From contig NC_087069.1 in NCBI RefSeq assembly GCF_963678635.1, positions 46,018,792-46,082,791 on the forward strand: a DNA stretch of 64,000 bases, written 5' to 3'. Source of the stretch: Symsagittifera roscoffensis. Lineage: Eukaryota; Xenacoelomorpha; Acoela; Convolutidae. A model generated the notes under the pieces. That model searched no databases. It saw only the letters and a list, made by a program, of their open reading frames with translations, and had not been told where the DNA came from. Below, piece by piece: positions 42,593-56,394 of the stretch (position 1 is the stretch's first letter; every line of letters begins with the position of its first letter). A program made the translations under genes and the position numbers.

Positions 42593-45485
42593 GGTCGAAA
42601 TGCGTCAGAGTGGGTGATCAACAGACCGAATTGTGCAATTGATCGAAACTCGTCACAGAGTGGGCGTTTGGCCGAGAAGTGTCTAATTGGCTAAAAGTTG
42701 ATGTGTCGTTTTTCCGATGAGCCTGTAAGCCGACAGAAGAAAGAGCAAACAGAGGGAAGAGATATCTGTTCAAGTGTCCTGGTCCTGATTGCGGACTTCA
42801 GTCTACTTGGAGCTGTGAAGTTTCTCCCGGTGATCACCGAATCTTCAAAACTTGTTAAACAAAACTTTTAGAACTTGATGCTATAAATTTGATAACGATG
42901 TTCTATTTTATGCTCCGACTCAAAGCAGATGCCGAACTCTAATTTTTCTCGATATTGAAAATTTCGGACTGATTTTTTTTGCTCGAAACTCAAATTTTTC
43001 GGATCAATTTAGTTGAACTCAAATACGTTCAATTGGTACACATACAAATCGTACTACATTTTTTTCTCGATACTAAAATCTGTCGATGAGAATTTCAGGG
43101 ATTAAAGATCCTTGTGATAGGAACATAGACATTAGGTACAAAACTAAATTCTGTAACGGTATACGACTCGAACCCGCTCACCAAAATATCTAAAGTGTTT
43201 TTAGAAAATTTTCATTTTTTCCCAAAGTTCCCAAAAGATACCCACAGAACTCAGCAAAAATTTTTCTGTAATTGATATCAAACACAAGTTAAATGGTCTG
43301 GTAGTGTAATATCAGGCCATTTGTTTTCAGCCGCAGAATTCTCCCGTGTGTGTTGCCGAAACTCAACGGACTTGCCTGATTCCTCGCCCCTCTTGGTAAA
43401 TATTTAATAACACCCTGATTCGTTCGCAAGTCTATCAATTAGTTGGTTTCGCTGTAATGTTAAGTGGTCTGGTAGGTTGATATTAAGTAGGTTAACTTGC
43501 ATTTTTAGCCTCAGATTCTTTCCGGGTGTGTTGTTGGAATTCAACCGACCTATTTTTTCCCAACCCGATTGGTAAGACACCTTTGTTGGTGTGCGTCTGC
43601 TGTTCATCCTATGAGCTAGTTCGTTACATCACGCGCTTCACATACTTCCCACACCGTCGCAAAAGCGCTTGAAAGAGACCTGCTTCACGAAACCCGGTTT
43701 AAGTTAGAACTTCAACGACGAGGACACGCAGAAGACGATTCAGTTCCATCTGCACCAATTTCTATCTTCACGAGCCGACCATGTCTTTTGGCACGACGCC
43801 ATTACTAATTCCATAAGTAAGTAGAGCAGTTACAACAACCGTAAGCTAAATGCTGAGCAACTTGCAAGTTTATTACTAGGCTACAAGCAAGACATTTGTG
43901 CAAGTCTTTACTGCCAAGAGTCGGTAGTGAAAATTTAGAGAAGCAAGTGGTTGGAACAGGTATTCTCGTGCTTAACGTGATAAAAGATTTCATTTCTGAA
44001 TGCGGGGCTAAGTATCAGGTACACGCCATAAAGAGAAGAATGTCCGCTTGTTAAGGAGTTACAGTGCTAGTCTCAGCTCCCACAAAAGCCGAAACGTTAA
44101 TACTTCGAGAAACAAAAAAGGCATACCAAACAGGCTTAAGGCAGAGGCTCCAGATAGTCAAAACGTTTTACCTGAAATTTAAACTTTCTTTGATAACAGT
44201 CCACGTAATTTCATAAGGACTGCAAGGTTTCAAGGTCTATAGCACTTGTTTCAATAAACAAGGAAAAAGTAAGGCCTTTTTTTTGATCGCTTCTATTTTC
44301 CTTGTCTCAATTCTAGCTAAATTACAAGTTGTCTCCTTTGCCTTCTCCGAGTCATTGTTCCGCTCGTATAACGAGCCCCTATCGAGCTTGGAAGTGGGTT
44401 TTTGAGCTTTTCGAACTTGAAACTTTTCAACTCACAATTCTCTTCCCAAAAATAAAAGCATATAAGGAGATATTGATTGTCGTAATAGTTGATTGTTTAT
44501 GTCATACAATTGTATTTTTTTAAGCTTGATTTTCAAATTACAAACGATTGAGCAATAGGTTTCGGTAAACGCATGGAAGAAAAGATAGAAAAAAAAGTTT
44601 TAAAAAATTGTATGAAAAATGAGTTTTAAGAAAAAAAAAATCTTTACAAACATCATGCTCTCGTACTAGAGTACATCAAAAACCAAAACCTATCATTAAA
44701 GTTATAACAGTTATCGTAAAATATAAAGTTTAAAGAAACAGATAATTGAATTAACTGACGAAACCAATGAAATGGCTGGAAAAACTGAAGACCCCGACAA
44801 ATACATACCCAAACAAGATCTTCGGCTCCGTACATCAACAAAGACTAAGAGTAGGATTTTACAGGAGGATGAAACTTTTCAATAGGTGATAGAAAACGCA
44901 GTAGCAAATAATAACTTAGTAGCGATGTTCTTTCTGCCGAAGTGAAAAGTTAGATAAGCCAAGTTTAACAAAAATCAGTATTCAACTTGGTGAAAAAAGG
45001 CAGGAGGGTCGTACTGGTTCCTCAGTTGATTCCATCAAAGGTCATACTTCTGCTGTCTCGGCCATCCAACCGAAATACATTATTAAAATTAAACGAACAT
45101 GGTTTTCCCTAATGGGCTTGCAGTCAATTCCTGAGTTTCATGGAAACTCCGATCATGGTTTCAGTTCTGTGCTTGGAGCGTCTAGTGATCCTGGTTTGCA
45201 TATCACTAATCATCTAGCCTCTTGGCAAACTTTTCCGAGATCAAGTTTGTCTTTACACACTAATGACGCGTCCGTTTTGGTTCCACTCTGTCCTGCACCT
45301 CATGTCGGTGTTAGGTATTAATTATCAACCACCTTCCACTTGTTCTGAAGTTGGTTTCCTTACAAACGCCGGATCGAATGTTGTTAATACTAATATGCAA
45401 TTTCTATTGATCGTTTTAAATTAATGCACGCAGCTTCCCAAACTGTCGCACCATTCATGCCGCAGGTCTCCTGGAACCATCCTGA
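42593..45485. other. Unassigned region between retroelement and duplication copy 2
   Basis: No confident gene. 42740-42850 on the plus strand reads RYLFKCPGPDCGLQSTWSC in one frame, which looks finger-like but is too short to call. 43600-44500 has longer GC-richer coding-like pieces with stops, possibly a decayed element. 45112-45321 (69 codons) is isolated. At about 43150-43170 a GGGTTCGAGTCG-type B-box sequence occurs on the minus strand without a matching A box. Confidence 0.35.
43291..43575. repeat. Diverged tandem duplication of ~110 bp, offset 171 bp
   Basis: Phrases AARTGGTCTGGTAG, TTTTNAGCC, CAGANTTCT, GTGTGTTG and TTGGTAA occur in the same order at 43291-43399 and 43462-43575, with many differences. 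It is an old local duplication. Confidence 0.6.
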
Positions 45486-47620
45486 TTTTGTACGATAAAA
45501 AAGGGTAACTGATCCCTTAGAGGACGCCAAATATAACTTCCTGGAAGTAAAATAAGGAAATCATTACAAATATGATGAAGGTAATTGTTCAACTATCGAG
45601 ATGCTGCCTCTACATCAGGGCTTTGGGAAAAGGGATAGAAATTGCCAGCGTAAGATGTGAGACGAACATAATTGGGGGTGTAGGAGCGTCATGGACGTGA
45701 AAACGAAAAACTGTGGGGATCTTCACAGTGAACTATTTTGAGGGGGGATTCTTGGTTGTTAAAAAGTTTAGTGGCTTGTCGGCCAATCACTTAATTTTTC
45801 AGTCAACGAACAAAACTTCTCGGGAGTGGTGTGTCATGAATTAGTTCGTTCCACGAATATCAAAAGACTTCAAGAGGTCAAGCGTTGCGAGAACAATGCG
45901 GGAGGGTGGGCGATTTTGATTAAAACCGGGTGTGATGAAAAAAACCTAGTGTGGAAAGCGCAGTAGTGGTAGAGTGGAAAGGTCAAAAACCAAGTTGATG
46001 TGTGGCACTAGGGAGATATTTTGTTAAAAAAGAGTGACTGAGCTTTTCTCAAACTTTAACAGCGGGACAGAGTAAAGAGATAGGCCTTAAAGAAGTGGAC
46101 AATTTATGGTCCTTTTCGGGTTTGGGGTAGGAGGATTATCTTCGAGTTTTTCCAAATTTGAGGGATAATGTTTTCAGAAAGCGAAAAATTAAAAAGAAGG
46201 GTTAAATATTAAAGAGCTAGGGTTCCCAGGTGTTTTAAGTGAATGTTGCAAAAACTATCCGGAGCAAGAGCTTGTTTAGATTGTAGCGGGGAGAAAGTGG
46301 GGTTATCCAATAGGGCGAGGTTGGCTATTTTGCGTCTAGTTTTCCGGAGTAGCTTATCTGACGCATGAATCCTGGCAATTGTAAGCTGTTCATTAAAAAC
46401 CTTGGCTATGTCTGTGTCTGATGAGATTGTTTTTGATTCAAAACGAACAGGGTGCCTTCTTACCGCAGGCCTGGATCCGTTTTGGGAGCGTACCGCTTTC
46501 CAGAACTTTTGGCTTCAGTACGATAATCTCGGATCTGGAGGAATCTACGCCATTCATTTGTTTTGTATTTTGCTGTCCGATTGAGCAGTTGGGAATGAAT
46601 TCAATTGGGAAGCGGTGAAACGAGAGTGCTGTTTAGGATCCATGGGCTGATAATTTTAGCGGCCGAGATCTCTTTCAGATCTCTGGAAAAAGAGTCGGGG
46701 TGTTATGGCGAAGGCGCCCGGCGGGGATGTGGCGGGGTGCTGCCCTCAGTGCCAGATCCCGAAAAAAATTCTCCCCGGCCGTAACTGAAGAAGGAAACCT
46801 CGAGGCTAGGCAACCCGACACCATAAATTGCCGTCAATCAGCCATGAAGAAATTATTGGTTGTCTTTTTTGGAGAAAACTGTATGCTGTTACCCAGAGGT
46901 AGTTCGATAAGTGTGGAGAGGTGTAATTCAGGTCTAGGACGGAAAAAGGAAAAGACTCTGCAATGCTAGGGGAGGAGATGTCAGGGGAGGATAAGTGTGC
47001 ATCAGAGCTTAAGGAATTAAAAGGTCCTCTAGTTTGGGTATCATCATATAGGGGAGCAAAAATGGATTCAGTTATTTCAATTGAGAGTACATGACCATGT
47101 TGATCTTCTTCTAAATTTGAATTCCAGAGGAAATAGTGGGCGTTTGCATCCCCGACATCAAGAGCGTGGCCTGGAACCAGGCCATCAGTAAGGGACGCAG
47201 TGTAAATGGGGGGATAACTAGATCTAGGGGGTATATAAAAACTACTAATACGAAGTTTTGACGTAATGGTTACAACTGATATACACATAGCTTTTAGTGT
47301 TCCGTCAGTATTTAAATTTATTTCTTCGTATTGTATGCCTCCACCCTCTTTGGGCCTGTTATTTTTTCGAATCAGAGTGTATAAGGGACCTATTGAGGGG
47401 TTACGTCTTCGTTTCTTGAGCTTGGTTTCTCGGAATAGGTCTATGTATATTTCACTCCGGGTTAGGAAAGCTGCAATCTCAGCAGTTTTTTCAAAGATTC
47501 CATCAGAATTAAACTGGAGGACTGTAAGGATGCCTTTTGATTGTTTGGTTTGGGAATTGGTTGCAGAAGGGGTTTTGGACAAGGATCGGTTTTTGGAAAC
47601 TATTACTTGGTAAGTGGTGG
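45486..47620 (-). mobile_element. LINE-A, copy 2, decayed
   Basis: Second copy of the 2A-type LINE, truncated at both ends relative to copy 1: no NPGP segment and no RT C-terminus. RT traces between 46120 and 46530 match 9185-9559 on the same strand. The endonuclease is better preserved than in copy 1. Confidence 0.75.
46806..47582 (-). pseudogene. LINE-A AP-endonuclease, better preserved
   Basis: 258-codon frame: ILTVLQFNSDGIFEK and LFRETKLKK (nuclease blocks 1 and 2), LYTLIRKNNRPKEGGGI, ISSFYIPPRSSYP, VGDANAHYFLWNS (GDxNAHxxLW block), DTQTRGPFNS and SSPDIS. The last SDH block is degraded near SFPFSVLDLNYTSPH. This is the AP-type endonuclease of a jockey/CR1-like element, which nicks the target for priming. 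It lacks a natural start and RT in frame, so it is a fragment. Confidence 0.8.
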
Positions 47621-47689
47621 TGGATGGGGCGGAGAATTAGATTTTTTCTAAGCTTTAAATGTTTTTTTTTCAAAAAATGTAAAATCGTC

Positions 47690-50600
47690 GGTTTCTCCTA
47701 AACATAGAGTTTCTGTAAGGTCAAGTTTTAGCGCTAGAACCTCAATCCTGAAATACACCCCTGTTAGCATGCAACCCCGGGTTCAAAAAGTTTTTTTTTG
47801 TTTTTCCGTTGTAATTAATTGTAATCGATTGTTATCGATTCACTCTTTAATGTAATTGATTCACTCTTCAGTTTGCCTGAAAAAATCAGTTTCAACTGTA
47901 TAATAAAATGTAACTAATTCTGTTTTCGAAGGTCATTCAAAAATCTCGGGCATCAATTTTTGCGCTGACAGAATGTTGAAAAGCTTGATAGCGCGATAGC
48001 GAACTGAAAACCGATCGGTTTTTTTCTCTAGAATGGTTTCTGGTAAAAGTGTTGTTTTCGACAGCATTGCTGTACTTGTCTTTTAATCAAAAAAGAAATG
48101 ATAGTTTAAAAATTTTGTGTTAGAGGGATTTTGTGACAGCACGAAGAACATATTTGAGTAGTTCAAAAACATGAATTCCGAACACAGATAAAAATTTATT
48201 CTCCAGAGAAGTATCACGAGAACTATCGCTACGCTTTCAAAAATAGATGCGAATTGTAGCTGCAACAACAGTATATTAGGATCTCATTTTGAATGATGGG
48301 AACCACATTACCTCTATAGTATTCAAAGCAATTGGTTTCGTCCCGCATAATGCCTTAGTTTCGATATAATCCCGCATTGTTCTCCGTGTCTCATTTTCAC
48401 CAAATCAGCAAGAAATGCTTTGAAATGATATTGTAGAATCAATATATAAATCTAGATATTTTTAAACAGTTTTTTATTATTATTTTGAGAAATCAAGAGT
48501 GAATTTTGCATTGGAAGAGAATTTTGTTTGCATTGTCTTGTTATGATTTATAATTAATTTTTTTCATGCAACAAAAAGTCAAGATGACGTACATCGTTTT
48601 TAAAATCTATAGTCTGACAGCCTAGAGTAGTTATGTTGGTGTCATCTGCAATTAAAATTACTTCTGCTGTTTTACTTATTACGGTCAAATCAATGTAAAT
48701 AATAAATGTATATAAGGAAATGCAACGGACCTAAAAATCGATTGTTGCCGCTTTTTTCCCAATCTGAAGAAACACCAAATACTTCAAATCACTGCTGACG
48801 ATTGTTGAGGTAAGAGTTAAACAATTTTGTGCAATTGCCTCTAATGCCCTATGCTTTAAGTTTCGTCAGAAGTGTTTCATGATCGAGAGTATCAAAAGCT
48901 TTTCTTAATTCAAGGAAAAAAACCATAAGTCTTCTTATACAAGTTTTCAAGACCTATTTTTTCAGTTTGCTCAACAGCTGCTTCTATTATACTATGTTTT
49001 GATCTTAGCCCAAAATGTTTCTATAGAACAAAACGAAATTTACCATGTATGCATAGACGCGATTATACATTGTTTTTTCGTATACCTTGCTTCATACAAT
49101 AAGTAAAGAGATTGACCTGTAATAACTTTCAGAACTAATTGGAATTTGTCTTTATGAACTGGAATTACTTTTGCTTTACGCAAAGCAGAAGGAAATACGC
49201 CATTTTCAATGGTGCAGTAACTTTTTTGGATGCTCTCACTGTTTGATTGCTAATATAGTTATCCGTGGTCTTGATTTGTCGTCTAATTGACAGATAATAA
49301 ATTTTATATCTATTTGCGTTGTTTTGTACAGAAGCATTGACCAATTTAATTTAGGTATGGAAGGTGCAGATACAGTTGTTCTCAGCATTTCATCAAGGTT
49401 GATCATGAAAATCATTAAATCTCTTTGCAACGTCTTTTTCAATTGGACTATCATTTATTTTTGGCTTGATTCTAGAAAAGGCACTTAAGATTGAGATTAA
49501 TATTTGCCACCTAGTTCATTAAATAATTTATATGTTTGAATTGAGCCACAAATACAATTCATAAATTTATTCCAATAAAATTTTTTGTTAATTCACTTTG
49601 ACCGCTTGCTTGATTTTTGTTCTTAAATTAGTTTAGAAATTTCAACATACTACTAACTTCAATGTTTTTTCCAGCTTCTGTGCGTTTTGTTTTCTTTTTG
49701 AGATTTTTTATCGCGTTGTTGAACCATTTTGGATGTGGTTTTCTGCTAGGTTTTATTTTTTTGATTGGCGCATATCGGCTTATCACTTTTTGAAGTGTAG
49801 ACTGAAAAGTGTCAAAGACTTACTCAGGATATTCCATTGGAAGAACCCCCTTTTCGTTCGCTCTGAATGATACTTTCAACTGTTTGAGCAAATGACTTAG
49901 CCTTGATTTCTTTTTTAGAAAAGTAGTAACAAATTGTTTCATTGGCGAGATGTTTAGGTTCGGATAAGGATCAGCAAAGTTTTCATACTGCATGACAATT
50001 GTTTTAGCTTTCGATAAAGTCTTAAATTTAAAGTGATTAGTACATGTAGATGAAAATGGTGATAAGGGAGTCGGTTCAATACCCTGAAGTTGATGATGTT
50101 TTAGTTGGAAACTGATTCTTCTGTAGCGTATTGATGTGAAAATATTCGCATATGAGGACCTTTTCCGATGTTGAGTTATCCATCTCAAAGAAATTTCTAG
50201 CTTTTTAACGGAGTGCAACTTCTTGTTTGATCTTTTTGGGTTATAAAATATTTTCAACCGAAAAGTTTTCTCTCGACCTCCACAAATATCGATTCTTCAA
50301 ATGGAGTTTCTAGTTGCCTGAGTGTCATCAGTTTTCTTAAATCTGGATCATAACCCCTCCTCCGCTTATATTAGTGCTTTTTTACGAAACAATCAAATTA
50401 TCCAATAATAAGATATATTTAGAATTATCATTATCGCTCAGCCAAGTTTCACTTAATCAAATTTTATCTGGTTGTGACTTCGTATGAGTGCTTCCATTTT
50501 TTCAAAATGGTGTTCTATTGAGATTGTGTTTAAGCGCAGAAATGAAAAATCTTTTTTAGCATCAGATAAATTGGATGAAACAGAACTATGACTAGGTACC

Positions 50601-51565
50601 AGTTGACTGTTCAACGAAAAAATCATCTTCTGACATTGAGCCTGGTTTTGACAAATTATGGTTCTTAACAGCTGGGGTAACTGGTTTCAGTGCTGAATTA
50701 ACATGAGAAAAATTTGCATATACATTTTAACTTGCATTTGATTGAGTTTCTTCCTTCTCCTCAAGGGAAAAAAGATTTATTTTTCGATTTTTTTGGATCG
50801 TCCCATAGAAAAACTCGTTTTTGCTCTGTCATTGAAAGTGGACAATTTGGTGTTTGTATAACATCATCGGCCCAATTTAAATGATAGGAATTTTTCGTTT
50901 TTCCAGTTTCAGTAGATATACTAGTTAATGCATGCAATTCAGCTTTGGCTTAGCAATTCAGAGGGGTTTGTGGGTATAATATGGGACACGATTGGCTATC
51001 GCTTCTGATCTAAGTGCTCGGTCGCGAGTTTATAAGCTTCTTTCAAAAAACACTGGATGTCCTTTATAGATCTAGAATTTTTTAGCCACGATCTGCGCCG
51101 CCAAACAACGTCACAATGTGCATGATATATGTATTTCATAATCACTGGTACAGTGATTCCAGGTTTCAAAAGATGACAAGCGGCAATATTATGTCTGGGA
51201 ATAATAATTTAGATGACTCTACACATTATTTGCAGGAAATCACCAATTGTGTCTGCTATGATATCAATGTTGAAGAAATTCAGGCATAATTTACGAGAAT
51301 ACTTCTCAAGATCTACGTCTCTTTCATTAATTTTCATTCTTATTTTTAAATTATTTTCTCAAATTCCGATTGAGCGGCCTTCAGATTTTGATCTCTTTGC
51401 TTTGCTTGTTTGATCTCTTTGCTTTGCTATACCGACTAACTGTGTCCTTAATTTTGGATCTCCCGATAGCCCTTGTATTTTCCCCAATAATTCATTTGAT
51501 TCGTCTCGTTCGAAAATGTTAACTTGGTGAAGAATAATCGCAGATAGATTGATTATCATTTATAG
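47690..51565 (-). mobile_element. LINE-B, copy 2, decayed
   Basis: Same order as copy 1: ORF1 piece 51559-51359 (NIFERDESNELLGKIQGLSG), endonuclease end and pre-RT linker 50257-49820 (KRSNKKLHSVKKLE and ENEKGVLPMEYPE), RT C-terminus 48268-48083, and the TGTAAT short-repeat tail at 47808-47835. More eroded than copy 1; no complete frame. Confidence 0.75.
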
Positions 51566-51672
51566 TCTCAATTTATTTAATAAATTTATCACGACAATTA
51601 GGCTAATTAGTTTTTTATGCTAGGTTGTTTAATTTTCTATCAATTTTTATGTTTGTTTTGCGTAAAAAAATG

Positions 51673-51814
51673 ACTAAATGCGTCATGTTAAGGCGTAAAG
51701 TATGAAAAACAAAACTGTTCACAGTTGTCAGTTTGATCACCATTTCGTGGCATTATGACAACGTTAAATAAACTTTTCAAAATGGAATCAAAAGGTGTCA
51801 ACTGGAAAAGAGCC
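51673..51814. repeat. R1 interspersed repeat, copy c
   Basis: Duplication partner of 15132-15274, from CTAAATGCGTCATGTTAAGG to GGAAAAGAGCC. Confidence 0.6.
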
Positions 51815-51850
51815 TGAATTATATTATTATTAGGACAATTAATGTTCCGA

Positions 51851-52361
51851 CTTTCGATACGAAAGTAACGGAATATTTGTGCCATGGATGGGTTTTTTTT
51901 CTTCAGACAAATTTCGACTTTTTAACTAGCCATTTTTGACGGAATTTTTTTTATATCAATCAAAAGGTATTATTGTCCTGAGCTGAAATTTTAAATGATA
52001 TTTCACCTGTGATCATTTTTTGTAAAGTTATGGGGGTTAAAAGATTGCCATTCTGGCCAATTTGGGACAACTAACGCGCGATATATTTCGCGCTATTAAC
52101 GCGTACGTCCTAGAAATCGTTCCAAATTGATTCAACAAAGCTTATTTGCCACAATCATTTTAATACAAGTAGCGAAATCTATCCTTTTGTTCTTTATATG
52201 GCGTATAGGGGGATGATTTTTATTTTAAAAAAATTCAAATTTTTGGAAAAAAAATTCATTTTGTTTTATTACTTTTAATTTTTTATTGAATTTACTGCTC
52301 CATAAACCTTAATGGGCGGTCGCAACATTCAGGGCTTCGCCCTGATACGAGCAGTCTTGTT
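51851..52361. repeat. Hairpin-ended repeat R2, copy b (absent from duplication copy 1)
   Basis: Starts with the perfect palindrome CTTTCGATACGAAAG and ends after CAGGGCTTCGCCCTG and GCAGTCTTGT. It matches 4786-5300. Copy 1 of the duplication runs uninterrupted at the corresponding place (about 15285-15310), so this is a mobile insertion after the duplication. Confidence 0.7.
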
Positions 52362-53200
52362 ATAATAGCATAACCATTTTTTTGTTATTCTTTGACAGTT
52401 TTATCCGATTTGTTGATCGGTACATGGAGCAGTATAAAAATAACATCAGGAATTTCAAAAATTAGTTCTGTTTTTTTCTTCCTCTTTTTAAATTTTCCAA
52501 ACAAAAGAAGCATATTTTACGACAGTGACCAAATCACCCATCAAAAAATTATATATCGATAAAATTGATGTTTTAAAGTTTTAAAGTAAATCTTCAATTG
52601 ATATTACAGCCCAGGTCCAGTAATCTTGAAAACCTTGCCAAGATCTTGAAGATTCTTGAAGATTTATCAAAGATAGCAAGGAAAATTTAAAATAATTCCG
52701 GCTTTTTCCAAGGTACGTAAGCGTCCAAACTACATGAGTACGACCTCAAAAACATGTACGATCGCTCCGGCAGCTCAACAGAGGAATTTGATTTTTTCAA
52801 AGGGATAACAAATTTTAGCTTAGAAAATATAGAATTTTTTATCCAATGTGGGAAGCGGTGCAAGAAAAAAAACTTGTAATAAAGAAACGCTCAGTCCTAT
52901 CAATTTCTAGGGAGAATTTTTCTAAGCTGCGCTAATTAACGGCCGATAAGTTTACATTAAATTTGGGCCTGTTGATTTTTTTAACTTAGATTCTCAACAA
53001 AAAATTGCAAGAAAGAAAAAAAAACAGTTTGCCTGTTTGATCATGATGCAACGATTTTAACCACGGGATTAGATATTATGGAAAGAAGTTTTCAATTCGG
53101 GAAGAGTTCAGAAGACTTCTAAAAAACCGAAAACCAATTTCTAAATATAAAGTTGATCATGAGCTTATTATAAAAACATGTCTGCCAAACTTGCAAACTT
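52362..53200. other. Non-coding duplicated sequence
   Basis: Partner of about 15310-16120. The piece 52880-53200 has no match in copy 1 and holds no recognisable gene. Confidence 0.4.
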
Positions 53201-53204
53201 TAGG

Positions 53205-53638
53205 AATGGGGGGGTGTTTGCTCTATTTTCCCTCTCCCTCAGGGATTCGACCCCCTCACCAACCAAAGAGTCCTCCTTTGATACTATTTTATTATATCCA
53301 TTTTCGGTCGGCGAGTCCGCTAAACTTTTCTAAACTTTTTTTACTTATTTTGAAGGGGGAGCGCGCGCCAAAAAAAGCGCGAATTTTTGACCTGGAAAAC
53401 GCGAGTCTTCCAAAATGTCGTTTTGGAAAACGCGAATTTTCCAAAACGACATTTTTGACCTGTTTTTATAAAAAAAATTGCAGCCTTTACATTTTTGTTG
53501 TCTAAATAGTATCATTATACTGTTCTGGGAGCAGTCGGAAAATCAATTTGGCCGAGATAAAAAAGTCGACGAAATTATCGAAAAATTTATTTGAAAATCC
53601 GCCCCTCCCCCGTCGAGAAAATCCCATATCCGCCCCTG
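53205..53638. mobile_element. hAT-like MITE, copy c
   Basis: Partner of 16120-16517, with the terminus CATATCCGCCCCTG at 53625-53638. The left side keeps more of the GGGGG/TCCCTCTCCCTCAGG region known from copy a. The frame 53191-53505 inside is not coding. Confidence 0.6.
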
Positions 53639-56394
53639 TGCGCATCAAAAGCAAATTCGAACAAAACAAATGGCATGTAACTGCAAAAACTTTGGAAAAA
53701 CGTCCAAAACTTCGATCATTTTCAAAACGTCTAAGACTAAAAATTTGAAGCACTTTTTGAGTTTTTTTGGAGTGTATTTTCGGAAAAATATATTTCAAAC
53801 TCTCCACGAGTTGCCTTTGAATGACTCTAAAAGTTGCCTTTGTCTTTCAAAAAATTAACTGCAGACTAACACGTGCTCGCAGTCTAAAGTATGAAGCTGT
53901 AAGCCGGTTAGATCAAACTGTTACAATCGTTGATAGTTGGAATCTCAAAATTTGAAAGTTTTATCGTTTTTGAGTGACTTCGAGGAAAGGAAAAATTGTC
54001 AATTTAACAGATACAATTTTGTTTTGGATAAGTTTCAGCTCAAGCAGTTTATATATGATAAGTGATGATTTCCTTGTCTTTTCCCATCTGAATTCTCTGT
54101 ATCGGTCTTCTTAATGGGGCGGTTCCTCAAAGGGTCTTTCTGCCCGTGAGTTTGATCTATATGAGTATGTTTATGACTGATGTTGTTAAATAATGTACAT
54201 AGTAAATAAACCAGATGTTTTATAAAATGTATCCCTACGTAATCATGGTTGAGGTAGGAGGTGCAAATCTAACAAAATCTTAGGAGCGAACTCCGTTCCT
54301 GATATCGATTGAAAAAACTTCTCCTGACTTACCACCGTTACGCACAATTTTGAATGAGCGATTAATTTAGTAATTCAAAAAACCATGTGAAAGAGTCAAA
54401 TGGAAAGATGATGCTCGAATTTTCGAAACTTTTTTTAAACAAATAAATGGTTCGAATCAACATTGATTGTTGAAAAGTTGTTGATTAATTATAGTTTTGA
54501 GGGCTTCTATTTTTAAACCATTTTTTCCCAATTGTAATAACAGTTTTCCTTTAAAAAAGTTTTCACACTCCAATGAATATTTTGTAAAATCAATCAAGGA
54601 TGTTTCAGCTGCAATGTTTTTGGGCGAAATATCTAGCAGTCAAACTAATGTCAAATTGAAATGAGTCAATCATCTGAGACAATTTAGTTTTCATTTTGTT
54701 TTCAAATCAGACTACTTCAAAAATTTTGAATACGTTTTAGAGGAAATGTTTTTGAGCTGGTCTGGAGAAAAAAAGACCAAAACTTAAAATGAAGCTTGAA
54801 AAGAATTAAGTTTCATGATAAATCCGTTTCTGACCCCCAAAAAGTTTATTTAAATCCAAGTGAGTTCAAAAGTTGCATTATCGAAAGTATTATGATAAAA
54901 ATTGCTACAAATAATAGTTAATAAGAATCTTGATTTCTATTTGTGTAGAAACAAGGGACCATAAAACTATTTAAAATATTTCTGGCCGTATCGCAACCCT
55001 TTTATTATTGATCCTCGCAAATTTAATTTTAAAAAATTAACCTTTTTTAAATTTCACTAGATGGGTTAATCATCATGGATAAGATGAACTAACATGTTTT
55101 GGTGGGCACGACTGTCAACAACGATACTGCTCGAGGTTCTGTGAGCAATGCAAGTAATACTGAGGTAGCGAGTTACTTAAAAAAAAATTAAGAAAAGATA
55201 ATCTGATAATATTGAAATTTAACTACAATGCATGCATTCTGAGAGACTTATTGATGGAAGCCCTTGGATTTTTCAAAACTTTTTGAGTATAACAACCAAG
55301 TACCGAGGTGTGAAAGCGTGTCACATCCTGACTGGTGATCCAATTATTTTCCTTCTCATTCTAATATTTAAACTTGTAAACATCGAGGTCAAAATTCGAA
55401 TCTGTTAAAATAGAAAGAGTCTTCGAATAAAAGTCAACCAAAATTTCCAAAAGTGTCTAACTGAAACTGACACGGAGAAAAAAGCGACTGCTGTGTATAT
55501 AGGGCTGAAAACAGTGACGAACAACTGCATCGTGTCAATTGCAGTTGGTGACGAAAATGAAAAAAGTACATGAGATTGAATTCAAGCTTGAAAGAACTCA
55601 AAAAAATGGAACCAAGCGGGACCAAAAGAAAAATGCTAAGGTGAACAGCAGCAGCAGATGCTTAATCTATAGAGTCTAACCAATATAAAAATGAGAATTT
55701 AAAGGACTCATGAATTGAAAACAATTACACGAACTGTAATTTTTTTTGTGTATTTCATAATTCGTGTTACGATGAACAATTGTTCAATGAGTTGACACAA
55801 AGGAGGCGTGCTACTTTGCCCTAACTTAATTTTAATATAACAATTAAGCTACTGAACGCTGGATTGGATTTTCTTGGACTTTTTTTCAATTTCTCCTTTA
55901 AAAATCAATTTGGTTTACCGGTTTTCGGTTTTTCCAAGTGTGAAGTTCACATCACAAACTCAAGTTTCGTTTGAATCATCGACGTGAATGTATATGGTTC
56001 GGAACAATTTTTTCATGTCAAAACTCAGAATACATTCCAATTGTCAGTTCAGGATTTCCTGCTTAAGACATCCCGAGCTCTTGATATCACAAGTTGACTG
56101 TGATAACACAAGTTGATAACGCTGTGACAAGATCAAGTGTGCAGAACGGTTTTTGAACTGGTCGTGCTAGTCATCGTTGGTTTGCTCTGTGATAACGTTG
56201 ATATAAAAAAACTTTGTTACTTATAGTTTTAGAAATAACTGAGAGATCTTTGAGAATCTACTGCCAGCAAGTTCGATCGCAAACACGCAAATCATCATCA
56301 CCTGTTTTTTTCTCCAGTTGTGAACAAAAACAAAATTGTTCAATGTAACAGCAGCAGCAGAGCTGTAAATGAATAAGTTAGCCTTACCCAGTTA
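53639..56394. other. Non-coding duplicated sequence
   Basis: Partner of 16518-21420 without the copy-1 insertions. The plain TA at about 54226 is the empty target of the copy-1 MITE. No gene is recognised. Confidence 0.4.

Noticed and set aside
42740-42850. Zinc-finger gene suggested by KCPGPDCGLQSTWSC
   Set aside because: Only one short finger-like stretch; no second exon, start or family match could be supported.
45112-45321. 69-codon plus-strand ORF as a host gene
   Set aside because: No recognised motif, start context or partner exon; left as unassigned.
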